Source: Bolinopsis microptera (lineage: Eukaryota; Ctenophora; Tentaculata; Lobata; Bolinopsidae). Taken from it: DNA of 64,000 nt. Positions 1-10,872 of the stretch are shown here, in pieces (the first letter of the stretch is position 1; each line of letters opens with the position of its first letter). The stretch spans positions 3,291,246 to 3,355,245 of the forward strand of contig NC_087081.1 in assembly GCF_026151205.1 (NCBI RefSeq). The letters are read 5' to 3'. The notes under the pieces were generated by a model that saw only the letters and a program-made list of their open reading frames with translations, had not been told where the DNA came from and did not search any database. The position numbers and the translations under genes are program-made.

Positions 1-107
1 CGTGTTTACTGGGCGGCACTCAGCCTGTACGTCATTCCGCCGAATCTGATCTCTATTATGAACATTGAACATATAAATAGCTTGGGGTCCCCAGGTAACA
101 ATGTGTT
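1..107 (-). repeat. Dispersed repeat with GATTCGGCGGA core, inverted copy
   Basis: Reads, on the minus strand, as a GGGGACCCC palindrome, a TTCATAATAGAGAT segment, GATTCGGCGGAATGAC and a GCCGCCCAGTAAAC end. The same ordered parts occur on the plus strand at 10,562-10,631, 14,353-14,591 and 16,450-16,661. It is a mobile or dispersed family with no coding capacity; class unknown. Confidence 0.7.
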
Positions 108-1100
108 CACTAAAAATGTAATAAAAGGGTTATTGTATACTCAGAATAATGGTTTTACAATTTAATTGTATTGGTCAGTGACAAAAGGCCGCACAATTGC
201 TGATTCGAGGCTATAAAGCAATGAAAGGCATTAGTTTGGTCAAATCAAACGGAACATATGCTATCAGACTTTCAACTGACTATGGCAGGGTTAAAACAGT
301 TTTAACGCTAGCAACGATCCCCTTTTACATAGTTCCACTAAAATGATAATTTAAGATTAAATATGTATACTGTATAGTGATAGGTAGATAAAGTAAAAAA
401 TGTAATAAAACGGTAGGAATAAAGTATACTAAGCAAACGTAGTCGATACGTCATAAAACGAACTGCCCCAAACTCCAATTACTCCCGCGTAATTTCCCGC
501 GTAATTCTAAGACTCCGATTTGCGCCGCCGCAAATTTATTATAAAACTAAATTCAACACGTGCGACAAATATTTTGCAACATTAGAAAAGGATGCCATAG
601 GTCAAGCTATGGCATTAATATATTTCCACACCCAATACCAAACTTATTCTTTAGCCCGTGCCTCTTTACCACTGATAAGTATATTTTACTAAGACGATCC
701 CGTCTAAAACCCAACTCAATTAAATCATCAGTAAACTTTAAAACTCTATCAGAAAAAGCAACAACGTTATTACAGATCCTAGAATATCTCACAACCTGTG
801 AACAGTACGTGCCATATAATACACTACTAGCTTGATTACTCATCAAAGGTTGAAACTTAAAGTTGCTTATACTTTGTCATTGTAGATAAACTTATAATAA
901 AAATTAATATCGTCTTTCGCTCGGACCAATATGTTTCCATGACTAAAACGCGTTTCGGGGAACAAAATTCCTACAATGTGTTCAATTTGTTAAGTGGTTT
1001 CTGCAAAATAAAACATTTGCATTTGCCCAAGATCAGAGCTAGCTTAAATCAAACTATTGACAACAGACTTAATCGTTATATCCGTGCTGCAAATGGCGCA
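108..1100. other. Non-genic AT-rich stretch
   Basis: No splice-framed coding block, RNA gene or known element was recognised. The short ORFs here overlap on both strands and have no family resemblance. Confidence 0.5.
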
Positions 1101-1204
1101 GTTAGCAGCAGTTAGCAACAGTTAGCAGCAGTTAGCAGCAGTTAGCAGCAGTTAGCAGCAGTTAGCAGCAGTTAGCAGCAGTTAGCAGCAATTAGCAGCA
1201 GTTA
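1101..1204. repeat. Minisatellite, 10 bp unit GTTAGCAGCA
   Basis: About ten nearly perfect head-to-tail copies with single-base variants (GTTAGCAACA, ATTAGCAGCA). Non-coding. Confidence 0.95.
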
Positions 1205-2358
1205 AGGAAATCAGATCAGGGAGTGGTACTGGTAGCGAAACTAGCCGGAAGGCTACCCATGACCTATTATATAAGCTATGTTACGCGTCAAAGTAACACG
1301 TGACCGTTTACCTGGTATGCTTCATAGGTATTTAAATAACACGAATGTAATACGGATTAAACGATTCAAAAATAATTACAAAACCCTCGTAAAAATATAC
1401 CCTCGTTAAATAAAAAGCACAATTTGCGCAGTTTTGTGGTTAAGAAGCAGAAAAATGTTTTCTATTTACTGCAAATTGTGCTGTAGCACATTATATTATG
1501 CGCACTTTATAATACTGATCACCCAATGGGCTACTGTAAAAAGTATTGCTTTAAAATGTTAATTAAATCAAAAACTCCATAATGATTAATGATCAGAGAA
1601 AAACATCCCAAAAATTGTTTGATCGAAACATGAAATCGTGGAAAAGTCTTTTTTCCAATCAATTGATAAAAATCAACTGCAGTAAGTGTAATGAGTCTGT
1701 AAAAACAACTGGAATAACGGTTATAATTGCAACAGAAGAACATCTTCACTTCCTTATATTCGCAAAATGACCATACTTATGAAGTTATATCATTTTAAGT
1801 CAGCATAATAATATATTGAAGATAATATAACTTTCATGATCATGAAGTAGTCAGCTATTTATTATCGAAATTTTAAAAATGTATTCAATTTTTTTAAATG
1901 CGATATTATCAAGAGTCAATATTTCCCGCAATCAGACAACGAATTAAACTTCCAATAATATTTTTATAACATTGGTAGAATATTTTCTTTCATCATCAGT
2001 TATACCTAATCAAAATGTGACTATATTTTAGAAATGCAAAGATTATTTCTCAATCCAATAAAAATGTTGTTGCCTGCATCCCCCGACTTCTCACCCTGAT
2101 TTATTCAATAAACTGAGCAGTTGATCGGTCAGTTGATATTAATAGGTTCTTACCAGACAAATTACTGTATCGTTAAAAGGTAAGTTTACCTAAGTGCATG
2201 CAATAAATAAGAAAATATGGTGGTGATAAAATAGGCAAGTTTCAGTTACTGAGCGATTATTAGTTACTATTTCCGAGACTGTTATACCGTTTATCAACGC
2301 TTTCAAAGCACTTATAAGCTTATAAGAGGTTCACAAATAATCGTTTATAATCGTTTAT
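1205..2358. other. Non-genic AT-rich stretch
   Basis: Nothing convincing was seen. Small overlapping ORFs at 1,531-1,770 on both strands look random. Confidence 0.5.
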
Positions 2359-2442
2359 GACACTTCGTGACACCTCGTGACACCTCGTGACACCTCGTGA
2401 CACCTCGTGACACCTCATGACACCTCGTGACACCTCGTGACC
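2359..2442. repeat. Minisatellite, 10 bp unit TGACACCTCG
   Basis: Eight or more tandem copies with a few substitutions. Non-coding. Confidence 0.95.
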
Positions 2443-2692
2443 TCTGCGGACCTCACCCACATCTGGTTCTTCTTAACTCCTTAACTATTTATAAAGCATT
2501 AAGATTTAAGATTAAACATGATCACTTAAATTTCAGCTGGATTTTATTCCGCGAATCTAACAGTCTCAAGGTTTCTCGCTTTCTGTTTCATGAGTGTATG
2601 ATGCAGCTTGTATATTAAATTTAACCATTAAAGCATTAAGATTAAACATGACCACTTCAATTTGTGATGATGCAGCCTGTATATTAAATTTC

Positions 2693-2760
2693 AGCACTAT
2701 TTCAACACTATTTCAACACTATTTCAACACAATTTCAACACTATTTCAACACTATTTCAG
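2693..2760. repeat. Minisatellite, 12 bp unit ACTATTTCAACA
   Basis: Five to six tandem copies. The upstream flank is itself duplicated: a TGATGCAGC and TGTATATTAAATTT segment appears twice between 2,599 and 2,692. Confidence 0.9.
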
Positions 2761-2829
2761 CTCGATCTCAGTCGGTGATCGTAACAGTTTTAGGAGACAG
2801 TCCGCCGAGGATATACGATATGCCACCTC

Positions 2830-3559
2830 TCATTGAGAAAAGACAGGTTCGGTTCTTTTTAATATTAGGCCAGGGTGCAGTGACACTATCGGACTACGAT
2901 GAATGGGGACTTGTTACCCCATAGCAACATCTTACTAGTTACTATATATAAAGCGAGACGATATATATATATTATGTATATACCACTAGGTATACTACTT
3001 AAGGGTTAGACGGGTTTTTGCTAGTTAATATAACCTGCCCCGCTCTTCAAGTTCAAATGATTAATTGTTATTGTTCATTTAATCAGTGATGATCCTTAAA
3101 ACTTCTGATTATACATTTTTGAATAAAAAAGAAAACAGGCTACGTTTCAATCGTATGAGCACTGAGCAGCACATGGTATTCATGAATTCAATCATTTGGC
3201 TACAGATTAAGGGATTTGCATTGAAAGTACTCAACATGTTTTCAAACTTTTGAAATTATAAAAGTTTGATTTCTTGATCAAAATCTCACCAGATCAGAAG
3301 CTCACAAAAAAGATATTCTATGATTTACCAAACCCCAACCATCGCATCAAAATAGTGCTTAGTCGTCATGATTAACGTAATTTATCTAGTTCAAGGACAA
3401 GTTCGTCATGGTATTTTCGAACGTCACAAAAATATTAAAACTTCCATATAAGGTGTAAAACAAATTAATTATTAAAACGGTGATCACGTACCTATTTATC
3501 GCCTGTTAATGACCAGTTAATGACCTGTAATTAGTAATGACTATATACCTGGTTACCAG
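2830..3559. other. Non-genic stretch upstream of the Ig exons
   Basis: Probably an intron of the Ig-domain gene, because the first visible exon starts inside an Ig fold. A short dispersed motif (GAGACGATATATATA followed by TTAGACGGGTT) recurs near 29,415 and, in part, near 60,300. No earlier exon was found. Confidence 0.4.
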
Positions 3560-6500
3560 GGTGATAAGTTGGACCTAGTGTGTAGAGCTGCGGGTGATCC
3601 GGAACCAACTGTGTCTTGGTACAAACAATCTGACACACACTCTGAACTAAGGTAAAGTAATAAAACAAATTTAGTTAATAAATAAAATATTTATGTAGTA
3701 TTAATAAGTTAATACAATTTTATAATCTGGTTACCATGTAACAACGAGAATATAAATTTTATGAAATTTTATTGGAAATCTTCGCAAAGCAAAGACGTTA
3801 TGTTTTTATAAACAGAAAACAAGTACCATTCCCAGCGGAAGGTAGCATATTTGTGTCGAGTTTTTTCAAGTTTGACAGTGAGACAAATTTTAAATATTTG
3901 TATGCGTGTCAATTGAGTGGAATTGTGATTAGAGGGTTTTTGTGAAAGGCTTTGGATTAAACCATCACGATCTGTGACGTACGTAAACGTTCTAATGACA
4001 TAGTCTGTTTTTGGCATGGCTACCATAATTAATTGTTTCCTTGTTACCCAGGTTTAGTGCAGTTAAAGAGGTTTTGTTGAGAATAGAATCAATGAGCAGC
4101 GGGGATGCTGGAACTTGGGAATGCAGGGCTACAAACAATGCAGGTAATTAACACAATGCAGGTAATTAGCATGTGTAATTTGCAACTATTTTGAGCAACA
4201 CAGGACCAAACAGTGAACCTCCACTTGAGGCGTTTGTTGGCAGCCCTCAGCCACTTAACAATATCCATTCAGGTCAAACGGACATCAGGTTTCTGAGACT
4301 GATTCTGTCCCCGGAGCCTTCTAGTTCGTTGGGATCGGAGTCAACTACGGAGGTTATACTGATAGTTATATAATTATCTTATTCCATCAAACTAATTAAA
4401 TAGAAATAATATTTCATAAATAAAATAGGGTTCAATATGGAAACTGATATGATTGTGACTCTGACTAAAGCAGTACACCAACATCAAAGTTAAAATATTC
4501 ACGAATGTGATTCTGAATCTGACTAATTCTATCAAAAAACAATGTTCAAAAACTCGCAAATAAATTATTCTGAATTTCAAGCTACCTCAGATAATTCTCT
4601 CTTCGGTGCTGTCAGTTGTATTTGTTGTGTTGGTTGGACCACTGTTGCTCGCTGTATACTGTTTGAAGAGAAGGAGACAAAGACGGTTAAAAGTAGGTTC
4701 AAGTTTAATTTTTGTTTGAAGAGAAGGAGACAGAGACGGTTAAAAGTATGTTTAAGTTTAATTTTTGTTTGCTTACTTGTACTTGAAAAGGTCTCCTCCT
4801 AGTCGTTGGAGTGGCCTGCACCACATAGTAACTCCTTTCTCCGGTGTATTAGACCTCTCCAGTGCCTGTCTGTAGCTTGTTGTTCTGCATCTTCTATCGT
4901 GATGTTATCGACACCTGTGAAGATTGCTGCATCCTCCCGGACACATGACAACCAGTTTTTCCTAGGTCTACCTCTCGACCTTTTACCATGCTTTGGGATC
5001 CAGTGCAGAAGATAGTTGGGTATTCTTTCTTCTGGCATCCTCACCACATGGCCAAACCATCGGAGTCTAGCTGCTCGTACGAAAGTATCAACAGGGGCGA
5101 TGTTAGCCCGCTTAAGTACATCAGCATTAGATACATGATAAAACCATTTTATTTTCAGGATTCTCCTCAGACATCTATGATGGAACACCTCAAATCTTTT
5201 CATCTGCGTCTGTGTGGTATTCCATACCTCACTTCCATAAAGCAGTATAGTGAGAACAGCCGCTTTGTAAATCCTGATTTTAGTTGGAGTCTTGATGTTG
5301 CGACTGTACCATATACTGCTGAGCTGATAGAATGCCCCAGAGGCCTTTTGAATTCGAGCTGACAGTTCTTTGTCAATTGTTCCATTCGCACTGATGATTG
5401 CACCCAAGTAAGTGAAATTGCTGACCTGCTGTATTGGGAGACCTTCCACATTGATGTCCATAGTGTCGTCTTTAGAATACGGCCTCTGCGATGCACTTTT
5501 GCTGACAACCATGCTCTGTGTTTTGCCAGCATTAATCTTCAGACCCGCATAGGCACTGTATTTGCAGAGAAGGTCAGTGGTTTCCTGCAGCCCCTCTTTT
5601 GAGTTATCTAACATGGCCATGTCATCAGCGTAATCAGTGTCCAAAAGATGTTTCTCTTCTACCCCGGGGGCTGGCAGCTGCAATAAAGCCCCTTTGCTAA
5701 TGACCTTGTTCAGTTCCATAAGGTATGCCGAAAAATTCAAACAAAAGTTGAAGACTGGTGGTCCCTGTATATCACCTTGCCCAGTACCCGAGTTGACATC
5801 AAACCAACCAGTGACCTCTCCATTGACCCTAACAGCACTAACTGTGTGAGTGAAGAACGCCTTCATAATTCTAATGTACTTGTCAGGTAAGCCGTAGTGC
5901 TGCATACTTCTCCAAATGAACTGCCTGTCAATTGAATCAAAAGCTGCTTTGAAATCAACAAAATTAATATACAGAGGGATATTATACTCAATGCATTGGT
6001 GTATAATACAGCGGAGTGAATAAACCTGGTCAATACATGAGCGATTCTGTCTAAAACCACTTTGATTCTCCCGGAGGAATTTTTCCATGCCATTGCTAAG
6101 TCTCCGCAGGAGTATCATCTGTAGGAGCTTCGAGGCTGTGGATCTTAAAGTAATGCCTCTGTTGTTAGCGCAATGAGAGGTGTCACCTTTCTTTCCAACG
6201 ATGATAATAACACCTTTGGACCAATCCTCAGGAATCTTCTCATCTTCCCACACTTTCTTGAACAACACAACTAGTTGATCGACCAACCCATCCTGTCCAT
6301 ACTTAAGTTGCTCGTTGGTGATACCATCCACTCCTGGACTTTTGTGATTCTTGAGTTTTTTGAGGGCATCAACAATCTCGTTTCTTGTAGGAGCTTCATC
6401 CGAGTCGGAAAGGTCGTCAAAACTGGGTTGCGGAGGGATGTTGTCTAGGTCAGAAATATTGGCCTCTTGCGGGGGAGGGTTCAATAGCCTAGAGAAGTGC

Positions 6501-9500
6501 TCTTTCCACCTTTCTTTCTGGGCATGTGGGTCGGCAATCAACTGGCCAGATACGTCTCTAACTGCAGTTGACTGCTTCTTCTTCTTTCCAGATATGACAT
6601 TGATCTTCTGCCATACCTCACGTTGCTGACCTTTTCTAGCAGCTTCTTCCAAGTCATTGGCCATTCTACGTGCCCAGTTGTTATCGTCCACCTCGCTACT
6701 TTTTTTAAAGAGCTTATTCAATCTAGAATACTCTGATCTGTTAGCGTTTGAATTAGGGTCTTTACGCTTAAATTCCTTACGGTTCTTCAATAATTCTTTT
6801 GTCTTCTGAGATTGGTGCCTGTCCTTCTTTTTTCGAGGTCTTTGCCCAAGGATTTCCATGGAAACTTGTTGGACAGTTGTCTTGAAGTTGTCCCACATTG
6901 ATTCCAGGTCAACCTCAGGTTCCAAACAGTCAAATTTGTTTCTCAGAACAATATTGTATTCGGAAACAAGTGAATGATCACGCAGATGCTCAATAGCAGG
7001 AATCTCAAGCTTACGTTCCTGCTTCTTTTTCACTGACATAAGCTTCATTCTCAGTCGTGCTCTTACCAAATAGTGATCAGACCCAATGTCAGCCCCCCTA
7101 CAAACTTTTACATTTAGCAAAGAGCCTCCAAACTTCTTACTGATACAGATGTGGTCTATTTGGTTTACAGTACGACCATCAGGTGATCTCCACGTACCTT
7201 TATGTATATCCTTTTGCTGAAACATAGTGCCACCGATGGTAAGTTGGTGGGCAATGCAAAAGTCCAACAATCGGGTACCATTGTCATTTGATGAGCTGTG
7301 AAGCGAATGTCCACCAATGACACCTGACATAGAACTGCAGTTTTGTTTGCACTTGTTGACAAATTTTCACCGTTAAACTTCAACATTAAATTGAGCTACC
7401 CGCCAAAGCAACACTGAGTCACTTTATAAATTTTTAGCTACAAGACAGCATATGGTTTCAACTTTCATCGTAACGCAGTTTTTTCAGATAAATACTGTAT
7501 TCAGTATTGCTATCACGTCGTGACCCTGTATCGTTTATACGATACAGGGGGCCGCGTACTCGTGCGCGACGGGTCATATAACGTATGACAAATACTGTAA
7601 ACGATGCACTTCCTCCAAATAAATCATTAATTTTCCCCGTATTCAGGTAGTGACCCCAATGTCTGAGAGTGGTTTCATTGAGCGGGGCTCTCTTGAGAAG
7701 GAGATAAGGAAACTAGTAACTCCGGAGTACTACCACAATTCTGCAGCGGATACAGTAAGCTTAGTGTACAAATCATAAAGCTACACATATCTTTTTAGAG
7801 TTACACATACGTGTACCTTTTTCATCCTAATATCTCCGTTTTTAAAAAGTTTTGAAACTTTGAAAGACCGGAAGAAGTTAAGGCCGGTTAATCCAGGCCA
7901 TACAACCCATTAGGCTTCTTACAATATGAAATTTAATTGTTTCATTCGCGTTTTTTTGTTTCAACAACGATTTTCAATTTGGAAGCAAATTCAAAGATCA
8001 AACTACATAACGTTTAGGTAGAAGATAGTGGTAACGAAGACACCAACACCCCTAACCCTGCACTTTACGTAAACCCAGACACTTCAAACAAACTCCCGCC
8101 TCTCCCTAGACGATGCAATTCTGCTCAAACCGTCAGGTTAGCTGCACAACCTTTTAATCTTAGCACGATATATTTTGCAAAATTAATATGGTGCTTTCGT
8201 AGCTCGAGTCTCGCTTAAATTAGTAGATTGCCTTCATTCAGAGAAATCTACAGCAATCAAAATTGGCATCTTTTTATGTCATCCAAATATCAAGCCGAAT
8301 ATTGACTGAGCTCGAATTTGAGTTTTGAAGATTTGTTGCAATCTGCATGATGATTAAAACTTTAAAACAAACTTCTTGGTAGCCAAGTTGATCAAAAACA
8401 CCAAAAATCATAGAACAGCGTGTTTTTTAATTGTATCTGTGCTAATCGAAGACACTGTTAAAAAACTATCCATCAGAGTTTTATAAAACATTTTTATTCG
8501 AAGTGAAGATATAAAGCGATGCGAATTAATAAAAAGTAATATTGCCATATAATGTGTCTAGTAAAATGAAGCTGATAGTGATAATGATATAGTGTTATAT
8601 CAATATGTATCAGAGTAAGTAAGCTCCGCTCACTTAGTTTTATATATCATGATCCTGGACCTATAATATGTACCTGTGGCAAGTTTGCTCAAAGAGAGAA
8701 AAAAGGTAGCTCGCTAAATTATTCCCTATCAGGCAGCTTTCTCATCCACATATTAGACATGAATAACATTAGAATCATTTACAAACCGCCATTAAGAAAG
8801 GTGTCCTAGAAAAATTGTGATCTTAGTGATAAAACGTTAAAAGTATCATTTTTACTAGCATATCAATATCATATTCTCCACAGACCACAATAATACCCAG
8901 GACAGATTCGAAATGGTCGGAGAGAGTTTAGTTTATCTTTAAAATAAAGTACCTATTTAAGAGTTTAAGAGTATATGTTTCATAATTAAGTTTCTTCCCG
9001 GGACCCGTTTAATAAAATATCTTTCATAATTAAATTTCTTCCACGACAAGTGTCACCATGTCAGCTGCTTCAACATCAACAATTTTGTATTTATCATAAT
9101 ATTCGTTGTTGATATAAGCATGGGATATAAATAATAAGAAGCACGATTTAATTTCATAATAAGAATAAAATAGTAGAAGAAGGCTTTACGGGCAAAAAGT
9201 GTTTTCTGCTACAGGTTTGGCGACTTCATCATGTACACAATAGTATCATATAAAAAGAATCAAGAATCTGTTTTGAAATACAAATGAAGCCTTATCAACA
9301 AGTTTTCGAGAAAACCTGCGGAGCGAAAAATAAAATGTCGATAAAGTATATCAAGTGGGCACTTCACAGAAAATAAAAATTGAGACAAACACGATACAAC
9401 AACACCAACGAATGTTTAAACTATAGTCAATACATAATACAATTAAAATGTATACAGAATGCGTCCAAAAATGGATTACGGTCAACAATAAGTCTAGTGA

Positions 9501-10872
9501 AGTGAATCTGGGCTTTTCACTATAACTTACTTTCTTGACAAGTCACGTTAAATAAAATATTTAAGTGAATATTTTTCGTAATTAAAGTTATTTCCCAGAC
9601 AGGTCACGTTTAATAAAATATTTAAGTGGATATCTTTCATAATTAATTTACTTCCCCGACAGGTCACGCGGAGATGACAATACCAGGGTTCAAAGTGCAT
9701 CGCCTTCATGCTCCACTCCAGCCAACGACAATAACTGTAACACCGTAGGTACAGTTTATCTCTGTGTTTCTTTTTTAAACAAAGTGCTTTACTAAATTAT
9801 TTTAGTAAGATCAACAAATGTAGCCTGCTGTAAATTTGATACACAATTGTTATCTGGCATGAAACTTATAGTTAGCTAAAAATGCACTCCTACTAAATCG
9901 CTCGCCCAAATTTTAAGAAAATTCTTGTGAAAAGGCCCTTTAGGCACGAAAGTGATCAGGATCGGTGTATTTTTGGACGCTGATTCCGAATCACCCCCCA
10001 TGACGTAGGGTTAAAATGCTTCCCTGGAGAGTTATGGGCAAAAAACCGTTTTGGTCACGTGACAGGCTAGTAGTAGTAAAACGTGAATTCGATTATTTAG
10101 GGCTCGGGTTAGGGTTAGGGTTGTGGTTAAGATTATGGATAGCTTCGGGGTTATGGTTAGGGTTAGGGTTGGGATTAGGGTTTATGTAAAACCGTTTTGT
10201 ACGCGGCTGCAAAACCAAAAAAACCAAAGTCACGTGAAATTTTTGGGCGAGCGATTTAGTAAGAGCCCTAAAAATGTTGTCTTACAATAAAAGGATGATC
10301 ACAATTTTAATAGCTTCATTAATTATGCAATAACCTATAATTGCTTATTGGGAGATTCAAAATGAATGAACAATGAACAAACTATCTTTTTATCGATTTT
10401 TCACGCTTTATCAGCGAACTGAGAACAAGATAATCAACCGTTTTACATGAAAATACGGGGTGTCTTACCATACCAGGGGGATCGATCTCAATACATTTTA
10501 TTTCCGGGCCTTGTATAGTTTGATCATTATAGAAAATGAATGCCGGGTGATCTAACTGTCATTACCTGGGGACCCCAGGCTATAATGTTCATAAACATAA
10601 TAGAGATTCGGCGGAATGACAGGCTGTCATTTTTGCGTTTCTTTTTCGATGGTTTTCTGTACTTTCTGGAACTGATGAAAAACACATTAAGATGATATGG
10701 ACATTATATTGTGCTGCTTTTCTCATCACTAAATATATATAAATATCTTCCTCATTACTTTACCTGTAATAAAATTACTTACTACTTAGTCATATTTAGT
10801 CCCAGCCTAAAATCATGCCATATGTATATCCAACTATTTCAGATCATGCTGACAGAAAGTTCAGCATCATAG
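3560..10872 (+). CDS. Ig-domain single-pass membrane protein, 3' part (8 exons)
   Basis: Exons with GT-AG borders and consistent phase: 3,560-3,651; 4,052-4,143; 4,204-4,352; 4,591-4,692; 7,647-7,754; 8,018-8,136; 9,663-9,744; 10,843-10,872 (stop TAG). They sum to 774 nt, giving 257 residues in this window. Residues 1-61 form an Ig fold with Cys8, Trp20 and the Cys55 motif DAGTWEC (Trp in the usual Tyr place). A Ser/Pro-rich linker follows, then a transmembrane helix at about 112-135 with an abrupt basic stop-transfer (KRRRQRRLK). The 122-residue cytoplasmic tail has no kinase or phosphatase domain. It carries EYYHN (172-173), a YVNP SH2-type site (Tyr198) and a class II SH3-type motif LPPLPRR (207-213). 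The likely role is a cell-surface receptor or adhesion protein signalling through adaptors; this is inferred from architecture only. The N-terminal exons lie upstream, probably outside the window. A LINE sits antisense in the intron after the transmembrane exon. Confidence 0.75.
4640..4757 (+). repeat. Tandem duplication of an exon end and its splice donor
   Basis: The last part of the transmembrane exon (TTGAAGAGAAGGAGACA through CGGTTAAAAGTA) and about 20 bp of intron are copied immediately downstream. The two copies differ at only a few bases and each keeps a GT donor context (AAAAGTAGG and AAAAGTATG). Confidence 0.9.
4788..7380 (-). mobile_element. 5'-truncated non-LTR retrotransposon (RTE-like)
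   Basis: Antisense insertion in an intron of the Ig-domain gene. The 3' end (minus strand) is GACTAGGAGGAGACCTT just after the stop codon. The same 3' end follows the second copy near 22,900, which defines the element terminus. The 5' end is lost inside the endonuclease domain near 7,370. There is almost no 3' UTR, as in RTE-type elements. Confidence 0.85.
4799..7330 (-). CDS. LINE endonuclease-reverse transcriptase, intact over 843 codons
   Basis: One uninterrupted 843-codon frame. Residues 1-90 are the C-terminal part of an APE-type endonuclease (RSPDGRTVNQIDH; catalytic-type SDH at 84-86). A lysine-rich linker covers about 95-300. The reverse transcriptase runs from about 315 to 620: KSPGVDG at 330-336, VDFKAAFDSI near 458-467, GTGQGD at 515-520 and the active-site YADD at 567-570. 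The tail ends with the RT-associated basic block RGRPRKNW. Such proteins copy their own RNA at nicked target DNA (target-primed reverse transcription). The resemblance is to RTE-like proteins often labelled craniofacial development protein 2-like. The open frame suggests a recent insertion, but the lost endonuclease N-terminus makes this copy non-autonomous. The Met at 7,330 is only the first in-frame Met after the truncation. Confidence 0.9.
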   Translation of the reverse strand: MSGVIGGHSLHSSSNDNGTRLLDFCIAHQLTIGGTMFQQKDIHKGTWRSPDGRTVNQIDHICISKKFGGSLLNVKVCRGADIGSDHYLVRARLRMKLMSVKKKQERKLEIPAIEHLRDHSLVSEYNIVLRNKFDCLEPEVDLESMWDNFKTTVQQVSMEILGQRPRKKKDRHQSQKTKELLKNRKEFKRKDPNSNANRSEYSRLNKLFKKSSEVDDNNWARRMANDLEEAARKGQQREVWQKINVISGKKKKQSTAVRDVSGQLIADPHAQKERWKEHFSRLLNPPPQEANISDLDNIPPQPSFDDLSDSDEAPTRNEIVDALKKLKNHKSPGVDGITNEQLKYGQDGLVDQLVVLFKKVWEDEKIPEDWSKGVIIIVGKKGDTSHCANNRGITLRSTASKLLQMILLRRLSNGMEKFLRENQSGFRQNRSCIDQVYSLRCIIHQCIEYNIPLYINFVDFKAAFDSIDRQFIWRSMQHYGLPDKYIRIMKAFFTHTVSAVRVNGEVTGWFDVNSGTGQGDIQGPPVFNFCLNFSAYLMELNKVISKGALLQLPAPGVEEKHLLDTDYADDMAMLDNSKEGLQETTDLLCKYSAYAGLKINAGKTQSMVVSKSASQRPYSKDDTMDINVEGLPIQQVSNFTYLGAIISANGTIDKELSARIQKASGAFYQLSSIWYSRNIKTPTKIRIYKAAVLTILLYGSEVWNTTQTQMKRFEVFHHRCLRRILKIKWFYHVSNADVLKRANIAPVDTFVRAARLRWFGHVVRMPEERIPNYLLHWIPKHGKRSRGRPRKNWLSCVREDAAIFTGVDNITIEDAEQQATDRHWRGLIHRRKELLCGAGHSND
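8950..9670 (+). repeat. Imperfect repeats of an intron 3' end
   Basis: Segments of about 65 bp (AATAAAATATTTAAGTG, TTTCATAATTAA, TTCCCCGACAGGTCACG) recur near 8,955-9,060, 9,545-9,605 and 9,606-9,670. The last copy provides the 3' splice site of the exon starting at 9,663. The 9,595 copy keeps a matching CAGACAG|GTCACG context, so it could act as a decoy or alternative acceptor. Confidence 0.75.
9888..10266. mobile_element. MITE-like TIR element with TTAGGG-like core
   Basis: Inverted ends of about 22 bp: CTACTAAATCGCTCGCCCAAA at the left and its near reverse complement at 10,238-10,262. The inside holds TTAGGG-type tracts at 10,100-10,182 and a GTCACGTGAC palindrome at 10,054. No coding frame. 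Related pieces sit in both arms of the 14-18 kb duplication. It lies in the last intron of the Ig-domain gene. Confidence 0.7.
10562..10631 (+). repeat. Dispersed repeat with GATTCGGCGGA core
   Basis: Contains the GGGGACCCC palindrome, TTCATAAACATAATAGAG and GATTCGGCGGAATGACAGG. It is a plus-strand copy of the sequence that is inverted at 1-107, so the two bracket the visible Ig-domain gene body. Confidence 0.75.

Noticed and set aside
4806-6629. Several 70-120 codon plus-strand ORFs
   Set aside because: Antisense shadows of the LINE reverse transcriptase frame.
7532-7557. CCCTGTATCGT hairpin as a transcription terminator
   Set aside because: It lies within an animal intron; hairpin terminators of the bacterial type do not apply.
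10100-10182. TTAGGG tracts as a chromosome end
   Set aside because: They are short, degenerate and lie between the inverted ends of a small element, with unique sequence on both sides.
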